From Clostridia bacterium (GTDB taxonomy: Bacteria; Bacillota; Clostridia; Peptostreptococcales; Anaerovoracaceae), in assembly GCA_024403115.1 (NCBI GenBank), contig JAKSSL010000004.1:1-64000 (forward strand): DNA of 64,000 nucleotides. Direction: 5' to 3'. The notes beneath the pieces are model-generated. The model did no database searches, had not been told where the DNA came from, and saw only the letters and a program-made list of their open reading frames with translations. The stretch's first letter is position 1. Each line of letters begins with the position of its first letter. The translations under genes and the position numbers were made by a program. This document shows, in pieces, positions 45,881-54,301 of this stretch.

Positions 45881-47287
45881 ATGAGTAACGAGAAAGAGAA
45901 AAAAGGATTAAACATTAGTGCCAAATCCTTTATTGGCGCCATTGTAGTAATTTTTGTTTTAATGGTAGTAACATATGTTTTAACATTCCTTGTTCCAGGT
46001 GGTGAATATGCCAGAATAATTAATGAAAACGGAGATACTATTATTGACACAGCAGGTGGTTTTACTGCTGTAGCTGGAGGAATTCCTTTCTGGAAATGGA
46101 TTCTTTCACCATTCCTAGTGCTAACTGCAGATGGAAGTGCAACAATCATCGCAGTTATCATTTTTATCCTAATCATCGGTGGTGTATTTAACAGTTTAGA
46201 CAAATGCGGTGTAATGAAATACATGCTTGATAAAATTGTTCACCGCTATGGGGATAGACGCTACAAGCTGATGGGAGTTATAGTACTATTCTTCATGTTA
46301 ATGGGTTCTTTTGTTGGATCCTTTGAAGAAGTTGTTCCACTTATTCCTATTGTAGTTTCACTGGCTATAGGACTTGGTTGGGATTCCATAACAGGACTTG
46401 CAATGTCACTATTGTCAATCGGTTGTGGTTTCGCAGCAGGTGTATGTAATCCATTTACAGTCGGTGTCGCTCAAGAACTATCAGGCCTACCAATGTTCTC
46501 AGGAATGTGGTACAGAGCTGTTGCATTCGTATTGATTTATGCTTTGCTAATGTTGTTCATTAGATCACATGCAAAGAAAATAGAAAAGCCAATATTGGAA
46601 GTAGAAGGCAAGAATTTCGTTGACGATCCTAAGATGGATAAAGCTTTGCTTCTATTTGTAATAATACTTGGAATAGGAATTATATTAATTATTAGTTCCA
46701 TTTTCATTTCAGCTTTGAAAGATTACACTATGATCATCGTGGCTATTATGTTCCTTGTTGCAGGTGTAAGCGCATCCTTGACAGCAGGAATAGGCGGCAA
46801 GGGTCTTGGAACTACATTCTGGAATGGCTTGGTTTCCATTGCACCAGCAGTTATTATGATATTAATGGCTTCTTCAATTAGATATACTTTGGAAGAAGCT
46901 AAGATTCTGGATACTATTTTGCACGGTGCTGTAGATATTGCAGGAGTAATGCCAAAGGCGGCAGTAATTCTGTTCATCTACTTGGTAGTATTGGTTATGA
47001 ACTTCTTCATAAGTTCAGGATCTGCTAAGGCATTCTTGCTGATTCCGCTGATTATACCAATAGCACAAATCTTTGGAATTCCTGCACAGCTTTGCATTAT
47101 GGCATATGCTTTTGGAGACGGATTCTCAAATGTTTTCTATCCAACAAATCCAGTTCTACTAATCGGTTGCGGAATAGCCGACGTGCCTTATACAAATTGG
47201 GCAAAATGGACTTGGAAATTCCAAGGCTTGAATTTAATATTGACAAGCGGATTGCTATTAATAGGTTTAGCAATTGGATATGCATAA
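45881..47287 (+). CDS. YfcC-family membrane transporter
   Basis: This 468-residue carrier has about 11-12 spans. It has the family start LTFLVPGGEYARI and internal repeats such as GVFNSLDKCGVMKYMLDKIV and CNPFTVGVAQELSGLP, as in YfcC/DcuC-type proteins. Members are predicted to move amino acids, peptides or C4 acids; the substrate here is unknown. AGGAGGG precedes the ATG, 12 nt after the M20 peptidase, so a joint peptide-use unit is likely. Confidence 0.8.
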   Translation: MSNEKEKKGLNISAKSFIGAIVVIFVLMVVTYVLTFLVPGGEYARIINENGDTIIDTAGGFTAVAGGIPFWKWILSPFLVLTADGSATIIAVIIFILIIGGVFNSLDKCGVMKYMLDKIVHRYGDRRYKLMGVIVLFFMLMGSFVGSFEEVVPLIPIVVSLAIGLGWDSITGLAMSLLSIGCGFAAGVCNPFTVGVAQELSGLPMFSGMWYRAVAFVLIYALLMLFIRSHAKKIEKPILEVEGKNFVDDPKMDKALLLFVIILGIGIILIISSIFISALKDYTMIIVAIMFLVAGVSASLTAGIGGKGLGTTFWNGLVSIAPAVIMILMASSIRYTLEEAKILDTILHGAVDIAGVMPKAAVILFIYLVVLVMNFFISSGSAKAFLLIPLIIPIAQIFGIPAQLCIMAYAFGDGFSNVFYPTNPVLLIGCGIADVPYTNWAKWTWKFQGLNLILTSGLLLIGLAIGYA

Positions 47288-47318
47288 AAAAATTAGGCTC
47301 TCATGTGAGAGCCTTTTT
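47286..47318. terminator. Bidirectional terminator between convergent genes
   Basis: AGGCTCTC and GAGAGCCT enclose ATGT, with A run at 47286-47292 and T run at 47314-47318, so it works both ways. Confidence 0.9.
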
Positions 47319-47321
47319 AGT

Positions 47322-47918
47322 TTATTTCTTCTTCTTTGTGCCAGCTTTTTCCATTTTCTTTTCGTTACTGCGGTATTGTACTCTGATTACTAAAGCAAGA
47401 GTTAGGGCACTTACTGCAATGAACTTGGATAGTGGTTGAGAGCTCATTATTAAGCTCAAATCGCCTGTATCAAGGACGATTGCATATATTCCGACAAATA
47501 GTTCGATAAGAGCTGCAATCACGCCAATAGTGATAGAAAGCTCTTGCTCATGCTTAAATGTAATGCTGAATATTAGCATCAATACTAGGGAAGCACATAG
47601 TAGCAATATGATCAAAGCGTTTGTGCTTTCAATGCTAGTGTATCCCATTAGCAAATCCTTTATAGCAAGTACATCTGCCATAAGGAAAGTTGTAATAGCT
47701 AGTCTGAAACTGTTTGCTTTATGTTTGTAGCCGTAAAGAGCATATATGATGATAAAAGCAAACATGAACATATATATGATACTTGGTGCTGAGCTGTTTC
47801 CAAAGGATCCACTAACGAAGGTATCTACAGTTTGATACAGGGCATCCACGAAACCTACAGCAACAAGTAAGGCTTCAAATATTATTAAAATCACATGATA
47901 AAATTTATATTCTTTCAT
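47322..47918 (-). CDS. Uncharacterised membrane protein, about six spans
   Basis: I do not recognise this 198-residue protein. It has about six hydrophobic spans, short loops and a strongly basic tail (EKKMEKAGTKKKK) that should lie in the cytoplasm. No catalytic motif is visible. AGGAGG precedes the ATG and it has a full consensus promoter. It is monocistronic, lying between a terminator and the upstream transporter gene. Confidence 0.7.
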   Translation of the reverse strand: MKEYKFYHVILIIFEALLVAVGFVDALYQTVDTFVSGSFGNSSAPSIIYMFMFAFIIIYALYGYKHKANSFRLAITTFLMADVLAIKDLLMGYTSIESTNALIILLLCASLVLMLIFSITFKHEQELSITIGVIAALIELFVGIYAIVLDTGDLSLIMSSQPLSKFIAVSALTLALVIRVQYRSNEKKMEKAGTKKKK

Positions 47919-47943
47919 ATATAAACCTCCTAAATGTATTGAT

Positions 47944-47972
47944 ATTATACCCTATTCACAAAAACTTGTCAA
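47944..47972 (-). promoter_or_regulatory. Consensus sigma-A promoter of the 198-residue membrane protein
   Basis: On the minus strand: TTGACA (47972-47967), 17-bp spacer, TATAAT (47949-47944). The -35 overlaps the T run of the NSS gene terminator. Confidence 0.9.
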
Positions 47973-47996
47973 AAAAAGAGCCTGCATAGCAGGCCC
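47971..47996 (-). terminator. Terminator after the NSS transporter gene
   Basis: On the minus strand GCCTGC pairs with GCAGGC around TAT, followed by seven T. Confidence 0.9.
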
Positions 47997-48012
47997 TTAA
48001 ATAGATTCTTTA

Positions 48013-49404
48013 TTATAAAGTAACAATTCCGAATGTTGTTAAGATTCCTAAAGCGAATACTATAAAGATGATTAGTGGAAGTACATATGTCATGTATCCT
48101 CTCATCCAAGGCTTAACCTTAAGTCCAACACCAGTATTTGCTTCTTCCATAAAGTTCTTGAATCCCCAACCCTTCTTTGATGTACAGAATAGTACAAATG
48201 CTAGGGAACCAAGAGGTAGTAAGCAACTTGATACGATGAAGTCTTCTAAGTCTAATACAGCACTTCCTTCGCCTAAAGGTTGGAATCCTGATAGTAGGTT
48301 GAATCCCAATTCGCAAGGTAATGCAAGTACTAGCATGCCAACACAGCATATTAAAGCAGTCTTTTGACGGCTCCAATCAGTTGCTTCGCTAACCATAGCT
48401 TGAATATTTTCAAATACAGCGATTACAGTTGACATTGCAGCGAAAATCATGAATAGGAAGAATGCTGCTCCAACCCATCTGCCTGCAGCGCCCATGTTAT
48501 TAAATACGCTAGCCATTGTTTCAAATAGTAAGCCAGGGCCTGCTCCAACTTGTTCCTCAGCAGCACCACCGAAGTTTTCAGCAGTATAGCCGTTTGCGAA
48601 ACATGAAGGGAAGATAATTGTTCCTGCAAGAAGTGCAACAACTGTATCCAAAATGATTACATTCTTTGATTCTGAAACCAAAGCATGAGTTTTGTCTATA
48701 TAACTTCCGAATATTGCCATTGAACCCATACCAACACTAAGAGTGAAGAATGCTTGGTTCATAGCACCTACAACAACTGGAATAGTGATCTTTGAGAAAT
48801 CAGGAACCAAGTAGAATTTCAATCCTTCCATAGCTCCATCCAAAGTTAAACTATAAATTGCTACACCTATCATTAGGATGAATAAAGCAACCATTATTAC
48901 TTCTGTTGCATCTTCAACACCCTTTTGTAAGCTTGATGAAATTAACAAGAAGCCAACAACAATTACAATGGATGTACAAGTTACATTTATTGCAGGGTTA
49001 GAAATCATATCCACAAAGCCAGCACGTTGGCCGTTGCCTGTTAGGAAGATGTAGAAGTAGTATACAAACCATCCTGAAATAGTTGTATAGAACATCATTA
49101 ATACAACATTACCTATTAAAGCAAACTTTCCGTGAATATGCCATTTTGAACCTGCAGGTTCCAGTTTCTTATGCATATGTAGTGGGCTGACTTGAGCAGC
49201 TCTACCTACTGAGAATTCCATAGTCATTACTGGAAGACCTAAAATTATTAAGAAAATAATATAAACAAGAACAAAGGCACCTCCGCCGTATTCGCCTGTC
49301 ATCCATGGGAATTTCCAAACGTTACCGCAGCCGATAGCACAACCTGCACTAAGTAATATGAAACCTAGTCGAGTGCCCAGTTTTTCTCTGTCCATAATAT
49401 CCAT
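48013..49404 (-). CDS. Neurotransmitter:sodium symporter (NSS) family transporter
   Basis: This is a Na+-coupled amino acid importer: 463 residues, about 11-12 spans. The start REKLGTRLGFILLSAGCAIG and GNVWKFPWMTGEYGGGAF carry the NSS sodium- and substrate-site signature. Prokaryotic relatives include LeuT, MhsT and tryptophan or tyrosine carriers; the substrate is unknown. Na+ coupling would suit an Rnf-driven Na+ gradient, which is inferred. AGGAGA precedes the ATG. A consensus promoter lies 50 nt upstream. Confidence 0.88.
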   Translation of the reverse strand: MDIMDREKLGTRLGFILLSAGCAIGCGNVWKFPWMTGEYGGGAFVLVYIIFLIILGLPVMTMEFSVGRAAQVSPLHMHKKLEPAGSKWHIHGKFALIGNVVLMMFYTTISGWFVYYFYIFLTGNGQRAGFVDMISNPAINVTCTSIVIVVGFLLISSSLQKGVEDATEVIMVALFILMIGVAIYSLTLDGAMEGLKFYLVPDFSKITIPVVVGAMNQAFFTLSVGMGSMAIFGSYIDKTHALVSESKNVIILDTVVALLAGTIIFPSCFANGYTAENFGGAAEEQVGAGPGLLFETMASVFNNMGAAGRWVGAAFFLFMIFAAMSTVIAVFENIQAMVSEATDWSRQKTALICCVGMLVLALPCELGFNLLSGFQPLGEGSAVLDLEDFIVSSCLLPLGSLAFVLFCTSKKGWGFKNFMEEANTGVGLKVKPWMRGYMTYVLPLIIFIVFALGILTTFGIVTL

Positions 49405-49455
49405 TATCGTTTCTCCTTTTGCGTATAAATTTTGTCATCATTAATAGATGTTTAG

Positions 49456-49484
49456 ATTATACTAGTAAAATCAAGGCCTGTCAA
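49456..49484 (-). promoter_or_regulatory. Consensus sigma-A promoter of the NSS transporter gene
   Basis: On the minus strand: TTGACA (49484-49479), 17-bp spacer, TATAAT (49461-49456). Confidence 0.9.
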
Positions 49485-49517
49485 CGATTTTTTATAGAAA
49501 TTACAAAAAATTTTTTC

Positions 49518-49540
49518 ATTTTTGTAAAAATTACAAAAAT
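49518..49540. repeat. AT-rich 23-bp inverted repeat, possible operator or terminator stem
   Basis: ATTTTTGTAA (49518-49527) and TTACAAAAAT (49531-49540) are perfect inverted arms with a 3-bp centre. A third half-site, TTACAAAAAA, is at 49501-49510. The repeat ends at the mutase stop codon and lies upstream of the NSS promoter, so either role is possible. Confidence 0.45.
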
Positions 49541-51051
49541 TATACTTGAATATCCCCATATCTTTGTAAAAAGCCGTCTATAAGGGCTAAAATGTCTTGG
49601 CAAGAGCCCACACTACATTCCACGTTTAAAGCCAAAATTGGATCGTGAAGGGACTTTCTTAGCAAGCACCATCCTTTTAAACTATCTCTGTTAAAGTTGA
49701 TTCTAACGCCTTCATAGTTTGGCTCACACAGTTCTGCACCATCAATGCCTTGGGCCCAATCCTTAATTTCAAGGAGCACCTTATCACCTAAAGCTGAGAA
49801 GTCTTGACAGCTAATAGGGTAGCGCTTTTCCATTGCATCGGCAGGTTCTTTAAGAGGAGCTATTAAGCAGTCAATGCCTTGACCTTGTTTTGCAAGTTGA
49901 GCTGCTTTTATAACTATCTTTGTGGCAAGATAAGCTCCATCATCTAGGAAGTAATTTTCCTTGTATGCTCCGTGGCCCGATGTTTCAATGGCCAGTTGAG
50001 AATCTGTACCATTTTCGTTAAGCTCTATGGACTTGTTGATTACATTTCTGTAACCTCTTTTGAATCTTAGATGCTTTAGACCTAAGCAATTTTCCAAATA
50101 ATCCTTAAGCTCATCAGAAGTTATACTATCTGTTACTACAGTTGTTCCCGGATGTTCAACTGCTATCAATGCGGCCGCAATTGCCACTATGCCATTTCGT
50201 GCAATTGTTTTACCACTTTTATCTATGGCTGCAACTCTGTCAACGTCTGTATCAAAGACAAGACCAAAGTCAGCACCACATTTTATTAACTGATCTGAAG
50301 CCATTTTCATAGCAAGTTTATCTTCAGGGTTAGGAACGTGGTTAGGGAAATTACCATCTGGTTCAAGATATTGGCTTGAGCTAATATCAGCACCAAGAGG
50401 CTTTAGCACCTTTTCAGCATAGAAGCCGCCAGCGCCATTGCCCGCATCAACCATAATCTTCAGTCCCCTAAGAGGGTGAATGTAGTCATCAGCCATAACT
50501 TGTGTCATAATGAGATTTCTAAGGTGGCTAGCATAGGCATACATCAAATCGTTGTTGTGCCAATTATCTTCAGGGTTACCCTTGAAAAGGGGTATTTCAT
50601 CGAAGGATTCTTTTTCTGCTAAAGCTATAATCTCAGAAATATCTTGTTTATTCAAACCACCCTCTTTTGTGAAATATTTAAATCCATTTCTATTAAATGG
50701 AAGGTGGCTTGCTGTGATCATAATACTTCCATCGCATGAAAATTCTGGGAAGATGCAGGACATAAACATGGCAGGAGTGGAGGATAGGCCAGTATAACTT
50801 ACCTTAACTCCTATTTCTGTCATAGCATCTACAGAAGCTTCTGTTAGCATGTCTGCTGTGATTCTTGAATCATGGCCTATGGCGATGTGAAGATCAGGGA
50901 TGTCTTTTTCTGTCTTTTGCGATAACCATAGAACAAAAGCTTTTGCCAAATCCTTAGCAATGTTTTTATCTAAATTAACTTGTTCATCTTCAGTGGGAAG
51001 AACGATTCCACGAATGTCACTTCCGTTTTGTAATTTTTTGTAGTCTTTCAT
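49540..51051 (-). CDS. Phosphohexomutase (phosphomannomutase/phosphoglucomutase family)
   Basis: This enzyme moves a phosphate between C1 and C6 of a hexose. The 503-residue product has the four-domain family layout: GHDSRIT, the active-site Ser in MITASHLPFNRNGFK (about 115), the metal loop FDTDVDRVAAID (about 265) and the sugar-binding ETSGHGAYKENYFLDDGAY (about 360). Mannose or glucose specificity cannot be fixed by eye. AAGGAG precedes the ATG. It has its own promoter, which overlaps the divergent sortase promoter. Confidence 0.87.
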   Translation of the reverse strand: MKDYKKLQNGSDIRGIVLPTEDEQVNLDKNIAKDLAKAFVLWLSQKTEKDIPDLHIAIGHDSRITADMLTEASVDAMTEIGVKVSYTGLSSTPAMFMSCIFPEFSCDGSIMITASHLPFNRNGFKYFTKEGGLNKQDISEIIALAEKESFDEIPLFKGNPEDNWHNNDLMYAYASHLRNLIMTQVMADDYIHPLRGLKIMVDAGNGAGGFYAEKVLKPLGADISSSQYLEPDGNFPNHVPNPEDKLAMKMASDQLIKCGADFGLVFDTDVDRVAAIDKSGKTIARNGIVAIAAALIAVEHPGTTVVTDSITSDELKDYLENCLGLKHLRFKRGYRNVINKSIELNENGTDSQLAIETSGHGAYKENYFLDDGAYLATKIVIKAAQLAKQGQGIDCLIAPLKEPADAMEKRYPISCQDFSALGDKVLLEIKDWAQGIDGAELCEPNYEGVRINFNRDSLKGWCLLRKSLHDPILALNVECSVGSCQDILALIDGFLQRYGDIQV

Positions 51052-51083
51052 AATAACTCCTTATTAATATACTGCATATATAT

Positions 51084-51111
51084 ATTATAAAGCTTGGACA
51101 TATTTTTGCAA
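51084..51111 (-). promoter_or_regulatory. Promoter of the phosphohexomutase gene
   Basis: On the minus strand: TTGCAA (51111-51106), 16-bp spacer, TATAAT (51089-51084). Confidence 0.7.
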
Positions 51112-51123
51112 GTGGAGTATAAT
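51095..51123 (+). promoter_or_regulatory. Promoter of the sortase operon
   Basis: TGGACA (51095-51100), 17-bp spacer, TATAAT (51118-51123). It overlaps the divergent mutase promoter almost completely. Confidence 0.7.
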
Positions 51124-51149
51124 ATATTGGAGTCTTGAGGGAGGGAAAA

Positions 51150-52034
51150 ATGGAGAAGAATAACAAGAACAAAGGCTTTTTAATAGTGATAATGATATTA
51201 CTCATAGGGGTGATAGCTTTTTGCGCTTATAAATTGCTTGATATAGGCAAGGGATATTTAGATGATAGAAAAGCTTATACAGAAATCGTCAAGATATCCA
51301 AAATAGATGAGGGGGAAGATGTAGACTTTAAAGCTTTGGAAAAGACCAATGATGGTGTTAAAGCATGGATCTATTCTCCTAAAACAATTATCAATTACCC
51401 CGTAGTTAAAGGGGAAGATAATGATTACTATTTGAATCATAATTTTAGTAAGGATAGCGCAGCCTGCGGGGCCCTGTTTATTGACAAGGATAACAATGGG
51501 GATTTTCAAGATTTCCTTACTATAATCTATGGGCATAGAATGCGAGATGGAAGCATGTTTGCCAGTCTTGGAAACTATTTAAAGCAGGATTATTATGATA
51601 AGCATAACTATATGGTTCTAAGGACAAAGTCCAAGGCGTATAAGCTGGAACTTTTTGCAGGAAACATAATCGAGGGACATAGTGAATACTATGACTTGTC
51701 CAGATACACAAATAATGAAGTTAAAGAAGCTTTTATAAAGGAAATCGTTGATAACAGTAGTTTCAAAAGCGATGTAAGTGTAGGAGTTAATGATAGAATC
51801 GTCTGCCTTAGCACTTGCACCTACGAGATAGATAACGGCAGATATGTATTGTTTGGTAAGCTGAGCGAATTGGACGAGCCTGAATACAAGGAAGTAATCA
51901 GGTATGAAGAGCCAAGTCTTACTGAAAGCGTATCCGATGAGGTGCTGTGGATTCTGGTCGGCGCTTGCGCTGTGGTATTACTATTATTAGTTATATTAAT
52001 TAGAGCAATGGTGAAGAAGAGGTCAAGAAAGTAA
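51150..52034 (+). CDS. Class B-like sortase with N- and C-terminal membrane spans
   Basis: This membrane-bound transpeptidase would link secreted proteins to the wall. The 294-residue product has an N-terminal span (about 10-28), the catalytic His in IIYGHRMRDGSMFASLGNY, the catalytic Cys in IVCLSTCTYE and the Arg in DNGRYVLFGKL. A second hydrophobic span (about 266-286) with a basic tail is unusual for class B and recalls pilus (class C) sortases. ATG 51150 follows GGGAGGG. No sorting-signal substrate is visible in the window. Confidence 0.87.
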   Translation: MEKNNKNKGFLIVIMILLIGVIAFCAYKLLDIGKGYLDDRKAYTEIVKISKIDEGEDVDFKALEKTNDGVKAWIYSPKTIINYPVVKGEDNDYYLNHNFSKDSAACGALFIDKDNNGDFQDFLTIIYGHRMRDGSMFASLGNYLKQDYYDKHNYMVLRTKSKAYKLELFAGNIIEGHSEYYDLSRYTNNEVKEAFIKEIVDNSSFKSDVSVGVNDRIVCLSTCTYEIDNGRYVLFGKLSELDEPEYKEVIRYEEPSLTESVSDEVLWILVGACAVVLLLLVILIRAMVKKRSRK

Positions 52035-52708
52035 TGGGAGTATCAAAATTTCAATTAATTATATCTGTAGCCATAATTTTGGTGGGCGTGGCTTTAAAAA
52101 AGTATGACATGGGAACAGCTGGTACCATTGTAATTATTTGTGGCGTAGGCCTATATATCCTGTTTATACTTTTCAACAATACTATCAAAAAGGCGCAGGC
52201 TGAAGAGGCTGCCAAAATTGAGGCACAAAAATATAATCCTAACAGGGTTTTTGAAGAATATGGGCGCAAGGTTCCAGGCACAGAAATTGAGCTATTGGAT
52301 AGAGATACTGCTTTGGACAGAACGGACGAAGATTTAGCTTATGCAAAGCAATTGTACCAAGAGCATATTAGTAATATTGCAGTAATCGACGAAGACAGGG
52401 AAAGATTTAGCTTTTACCTAATAGATGATGACAAGGATGTTAATTATCTAAGCGATGAATTTTGTACAAGCGTTTGCTGGAACTGTTACGAAAAGATTAA
52501 GGAGTACAGGGAAAAGCTGAGAGAGCAGTTTGATAAGGCTGAGACTTTGCAAGCTGGCGAAGAAATGGAATACGTTTCATATATTAAGACTTATAAATAT
52601 TATGTTATATCTCTCCACCAAATGATGGAATCAATAGTGTACATGGCTGCATTATACAATGAGAAAATCAAGGAGAGGGAAGAGAGCGGAGAAGACTTTG
52701 ATGAATAG
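52034..52708 (+). CDS. Uncharacterised protein with two N-terminal membrane spans
   Basis: I do not recognise this 224-residue protein. Two spans (about 5-22 and 29-47) form a hairpin, followed by an acidic, helix-rich cytoplasmic domain of about 175 residues with CTSVCWNCYEKI in the middle. Its start is joined to the sortase stop by one base (TAATG), and it overlaps the YitT gene by 8 nt, so it is a fixed member of a sortase operon. A cytoplasmic helper role is possible but only inferred. Confidence 0.75.
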   Translation: MGVSKFQLIISVAIILVGVALKKYDMGTAGTIVIICGVGLYILFILFNNTIKKAQAEEAAKIEAQKYNPNRVFEEYGRKVPGTEIELLDRDTALDRTDEDLAYAKQLYQEHISNIAVIDEDRERFSFYLIDDDKDVNYLSDEFCTSVCWNCYEKIKEYREKLREQFDKAETLQAGEEMEYVSYIKTYKYYVISLHQMMESIVYMAALYNEKIKEREESGEDFDE

Positions 52709-53579
52709 GCTAGAAGGTGGCACAGCAAGTGTCGTAAAAAGAGAAATTATATCAATATTTGCTATCAGTGTGGGAAGCTTGTTTTTGGCACTGGGAGTAA
52801 ATTGCTTTGTAGATATTGGTGGTTTATATCCAAGTGGCTTTACAGGCGTGACCGTTTTGGCTCAAAGGGTATGCTTCAGTTTTCTGGGGATTTCCATACC
52901 TTTTTCCTTGGTATACATTCCATTGAATGTGATTCCTGCCATATTGGCTAGAAACTATTTGGGAAAACGATTTTTGATCTATTCCTTCTATTCGGCAATT
53001 TTAACAAGTATACTGACAGATGCTTTGCCAAACATTGATATTACAGATGATATTCTACTAATTGCAATATTTGGCGGTATTGCCAACGGCATAGGAAATA
53101 CCATTTGTCTTCTTGTGGATGGAAGCACAGGTGGAACAAGCTTTATTTCCATTTACGTATCAGAAAAGTATGGCAAGGATGCGTGGAATTACATTTTCGC
53201 CGGAAACGTGGTTGTGCTTCTTTGCGCAGGTTTGCTGTTCGGTATTGATAAAGCTTTATACTCAATTATTTATCAATTTACAGCTACACAAATCATCAAC
53301 ACTTTCTTTAAAAAGTATCAAAAAGCAGCGCTTTGGATTATTACAGATATGCCAGAGTCAGTCTATGCTAAGATAAAGAATATTACTAATCATAGTGCCA
53401 CTATGTTTAAGGGAACAGGCTTTTATGACGGCAAGGAGCAGAATATGGTATATTCTGTAGTTGGTAGAGACCAAGTTAACACTGTGGTAAAAGCTATAAC
53501 GCAAGTGGACGAGAGGGCTTTTGTCAACGTTACAAAAGTTAAAGAAGTTCAAGGAAACTTTTATAATAAACCAAATTAA
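52701..53579 (+). CDS. YitT-family membrane protein
   Basis: This 292-residue protein has a DUF161 membrane part with about five spans (ISVGSLFLALGVNCFVDIGG, YPSGFTGVTVLAQR, GSTGGTSFISIYV) and a C-terminal DUF2179 domain (AALWIITDMPE, then ATMFKGTGFYDGKEQNMVYS). The function of the family is unknown, with transport suggested. ATG 52701 follows GGAG and lies within the end of the previous gene. The operon ends at the next terminator. Confidence 0.88.
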   Translation: MNRLEGGTASVVKREIISIFAISVGSLFLALGVNCFVDIGGLYPSGFTGVTVLAQRVCFSFLGISIPFSLVYIPLNVIPAILARNYLGKRFLIYSFYSAILTSILTDALPNIDITDDILLIAIFGGIANGIGNTICLLVDGSTGGTSFISIYVSEKYGKDAWNYIFAGNVVVLLCAGLLFGIDKALYSIIYQFTATQIINTFFKKYQKAALWIITDMPESVYAKIKNITNHSATMFKGTGFYDGKEQNMVYSVVGRDQVNTVVKAITQVDERAFVNVTKVKEVQGNFYNKPN

Positions 53580-53582
53580 AAT

Positions 53583-53612
53583 AAGGGCCGAATCTAAGGA
53601 TTCAGCCCTTTT
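53583..53612. terminator. Bidirectional terminator between yitT-like gene and xpt
   Basis: AAGGGC/GCCCTT outer stem and GAATC/GATTC inner stem around TAAG, with one mismatch between. T run on the plus side. Confidence 0.85.
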
Positions 53613-53615
53613 AAA

Positions 53616-54188
53616 TTACTCTACAAAACTTATAGTATCATCCTCAATGGATGCGATTCTTGCTAAAGAGTGGATAGTATATCCTTTGTCTCTAAGCTCT
53701 TTACCGCCTGGTTGAAAGGCTTTTTCAACGGCAATAGCGGCACCAACAACTTGTGCACCCGCCTGATTGCAAAGATCAATCAGCCCTTTTAAAGCGTTGC
53801 CCATAGCAAGAAAATCATCAACGATTAGAACCTTGTCTTCTGGCCCTAGAAATTCCTTGGATACAATCACATTCTTGTCTTCTGCTTTTGTATATGAGAA
53901 GACTGTGGTATGGAAAACATCCTCAGAAATGTTATTGCTCATAGCTTTCTTGGCAAACACCATGGGGCATCCAAGCTCCAAGGCCACCAAAGTAGCCATG
54001 CTAATACCGGAAGCTTCAATGGTTAGAACTTTATTAATCTCCTTGTCTTGGAATAGTCGTACCATTTCTAGCGCGATTTCTTTACATAGCGCTGGATCCA
54101 CTTGGTGATTTAGGAAATTGTCTATTTTGACGATTTGCCCTGGCTTGATTACGCCGTCTTTTAGTATTCTTTCTTCTAATAGTTTCAT
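53616..54188 (-). CDS. xpt: Xanthine phosphoribosyltransferase
   Basis: This enzyme salvages xanthine to XMP. The 190-residue product shows the PRPP-binding motif VLIVDDFLAMGNALKGL (about 115), NHQVDPALC and TIEASGISMATL as in Bacillus Xpt, and EKAFQPGGKEL. I chose ATG 54188 (MKLLEERI) to match the family start; an in-frame TTG at 54224 would add 12 residues. The ribosome site is weak, and a 6-codon ORF with a strong site lies upstream. No purine riboswitch is visible. Confidence 0.9.
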   Translation of the reverse strand: MKLLEERILKDGVIKPGQIVKIDNFLNHQVDPALCKEIALEMVRLFQDKEINKVLTIEASGISMATLVALELGCPMVFAKKAMSNNISEDVFHTTVFSYTKAEDKNVIVSKEFLGPEDKVLIVDDFLAMGNALKGLIDLCNQAGAQVVGAAIAVEKAFQPGGKELRDKGYTIHSLARIASIEDDTISFVE

Positions 54189-54227
54189 AGTAAATTTTCC
54201 AATTTCGTGCTTTGTATGGCACAATTT

Positions 54228-54248
54228 TTATTGTTCTGCTTGAGCCAT
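54228..54248 (-). CDS. Possible six-residue leader peptide of xpt
   Basis: ATG with six sense codons (MAQAEQ) and a TAA stop. A strong GGAGGG site lies 5 nt upstream of the ATG. It ends 39 nt before the xpt ATG. Such a tiny ORF may be chance, but its ribosome site is far better than that of xpt. Confidence 0.35.
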   Translation of the reverse strand: MAQAEQ

Positions 54249-54301
54249 AACAGCCCTCCGTTTTTGATGAAATTATAGCCCTTAAAAAAGGCAAATGGTT
54301 A

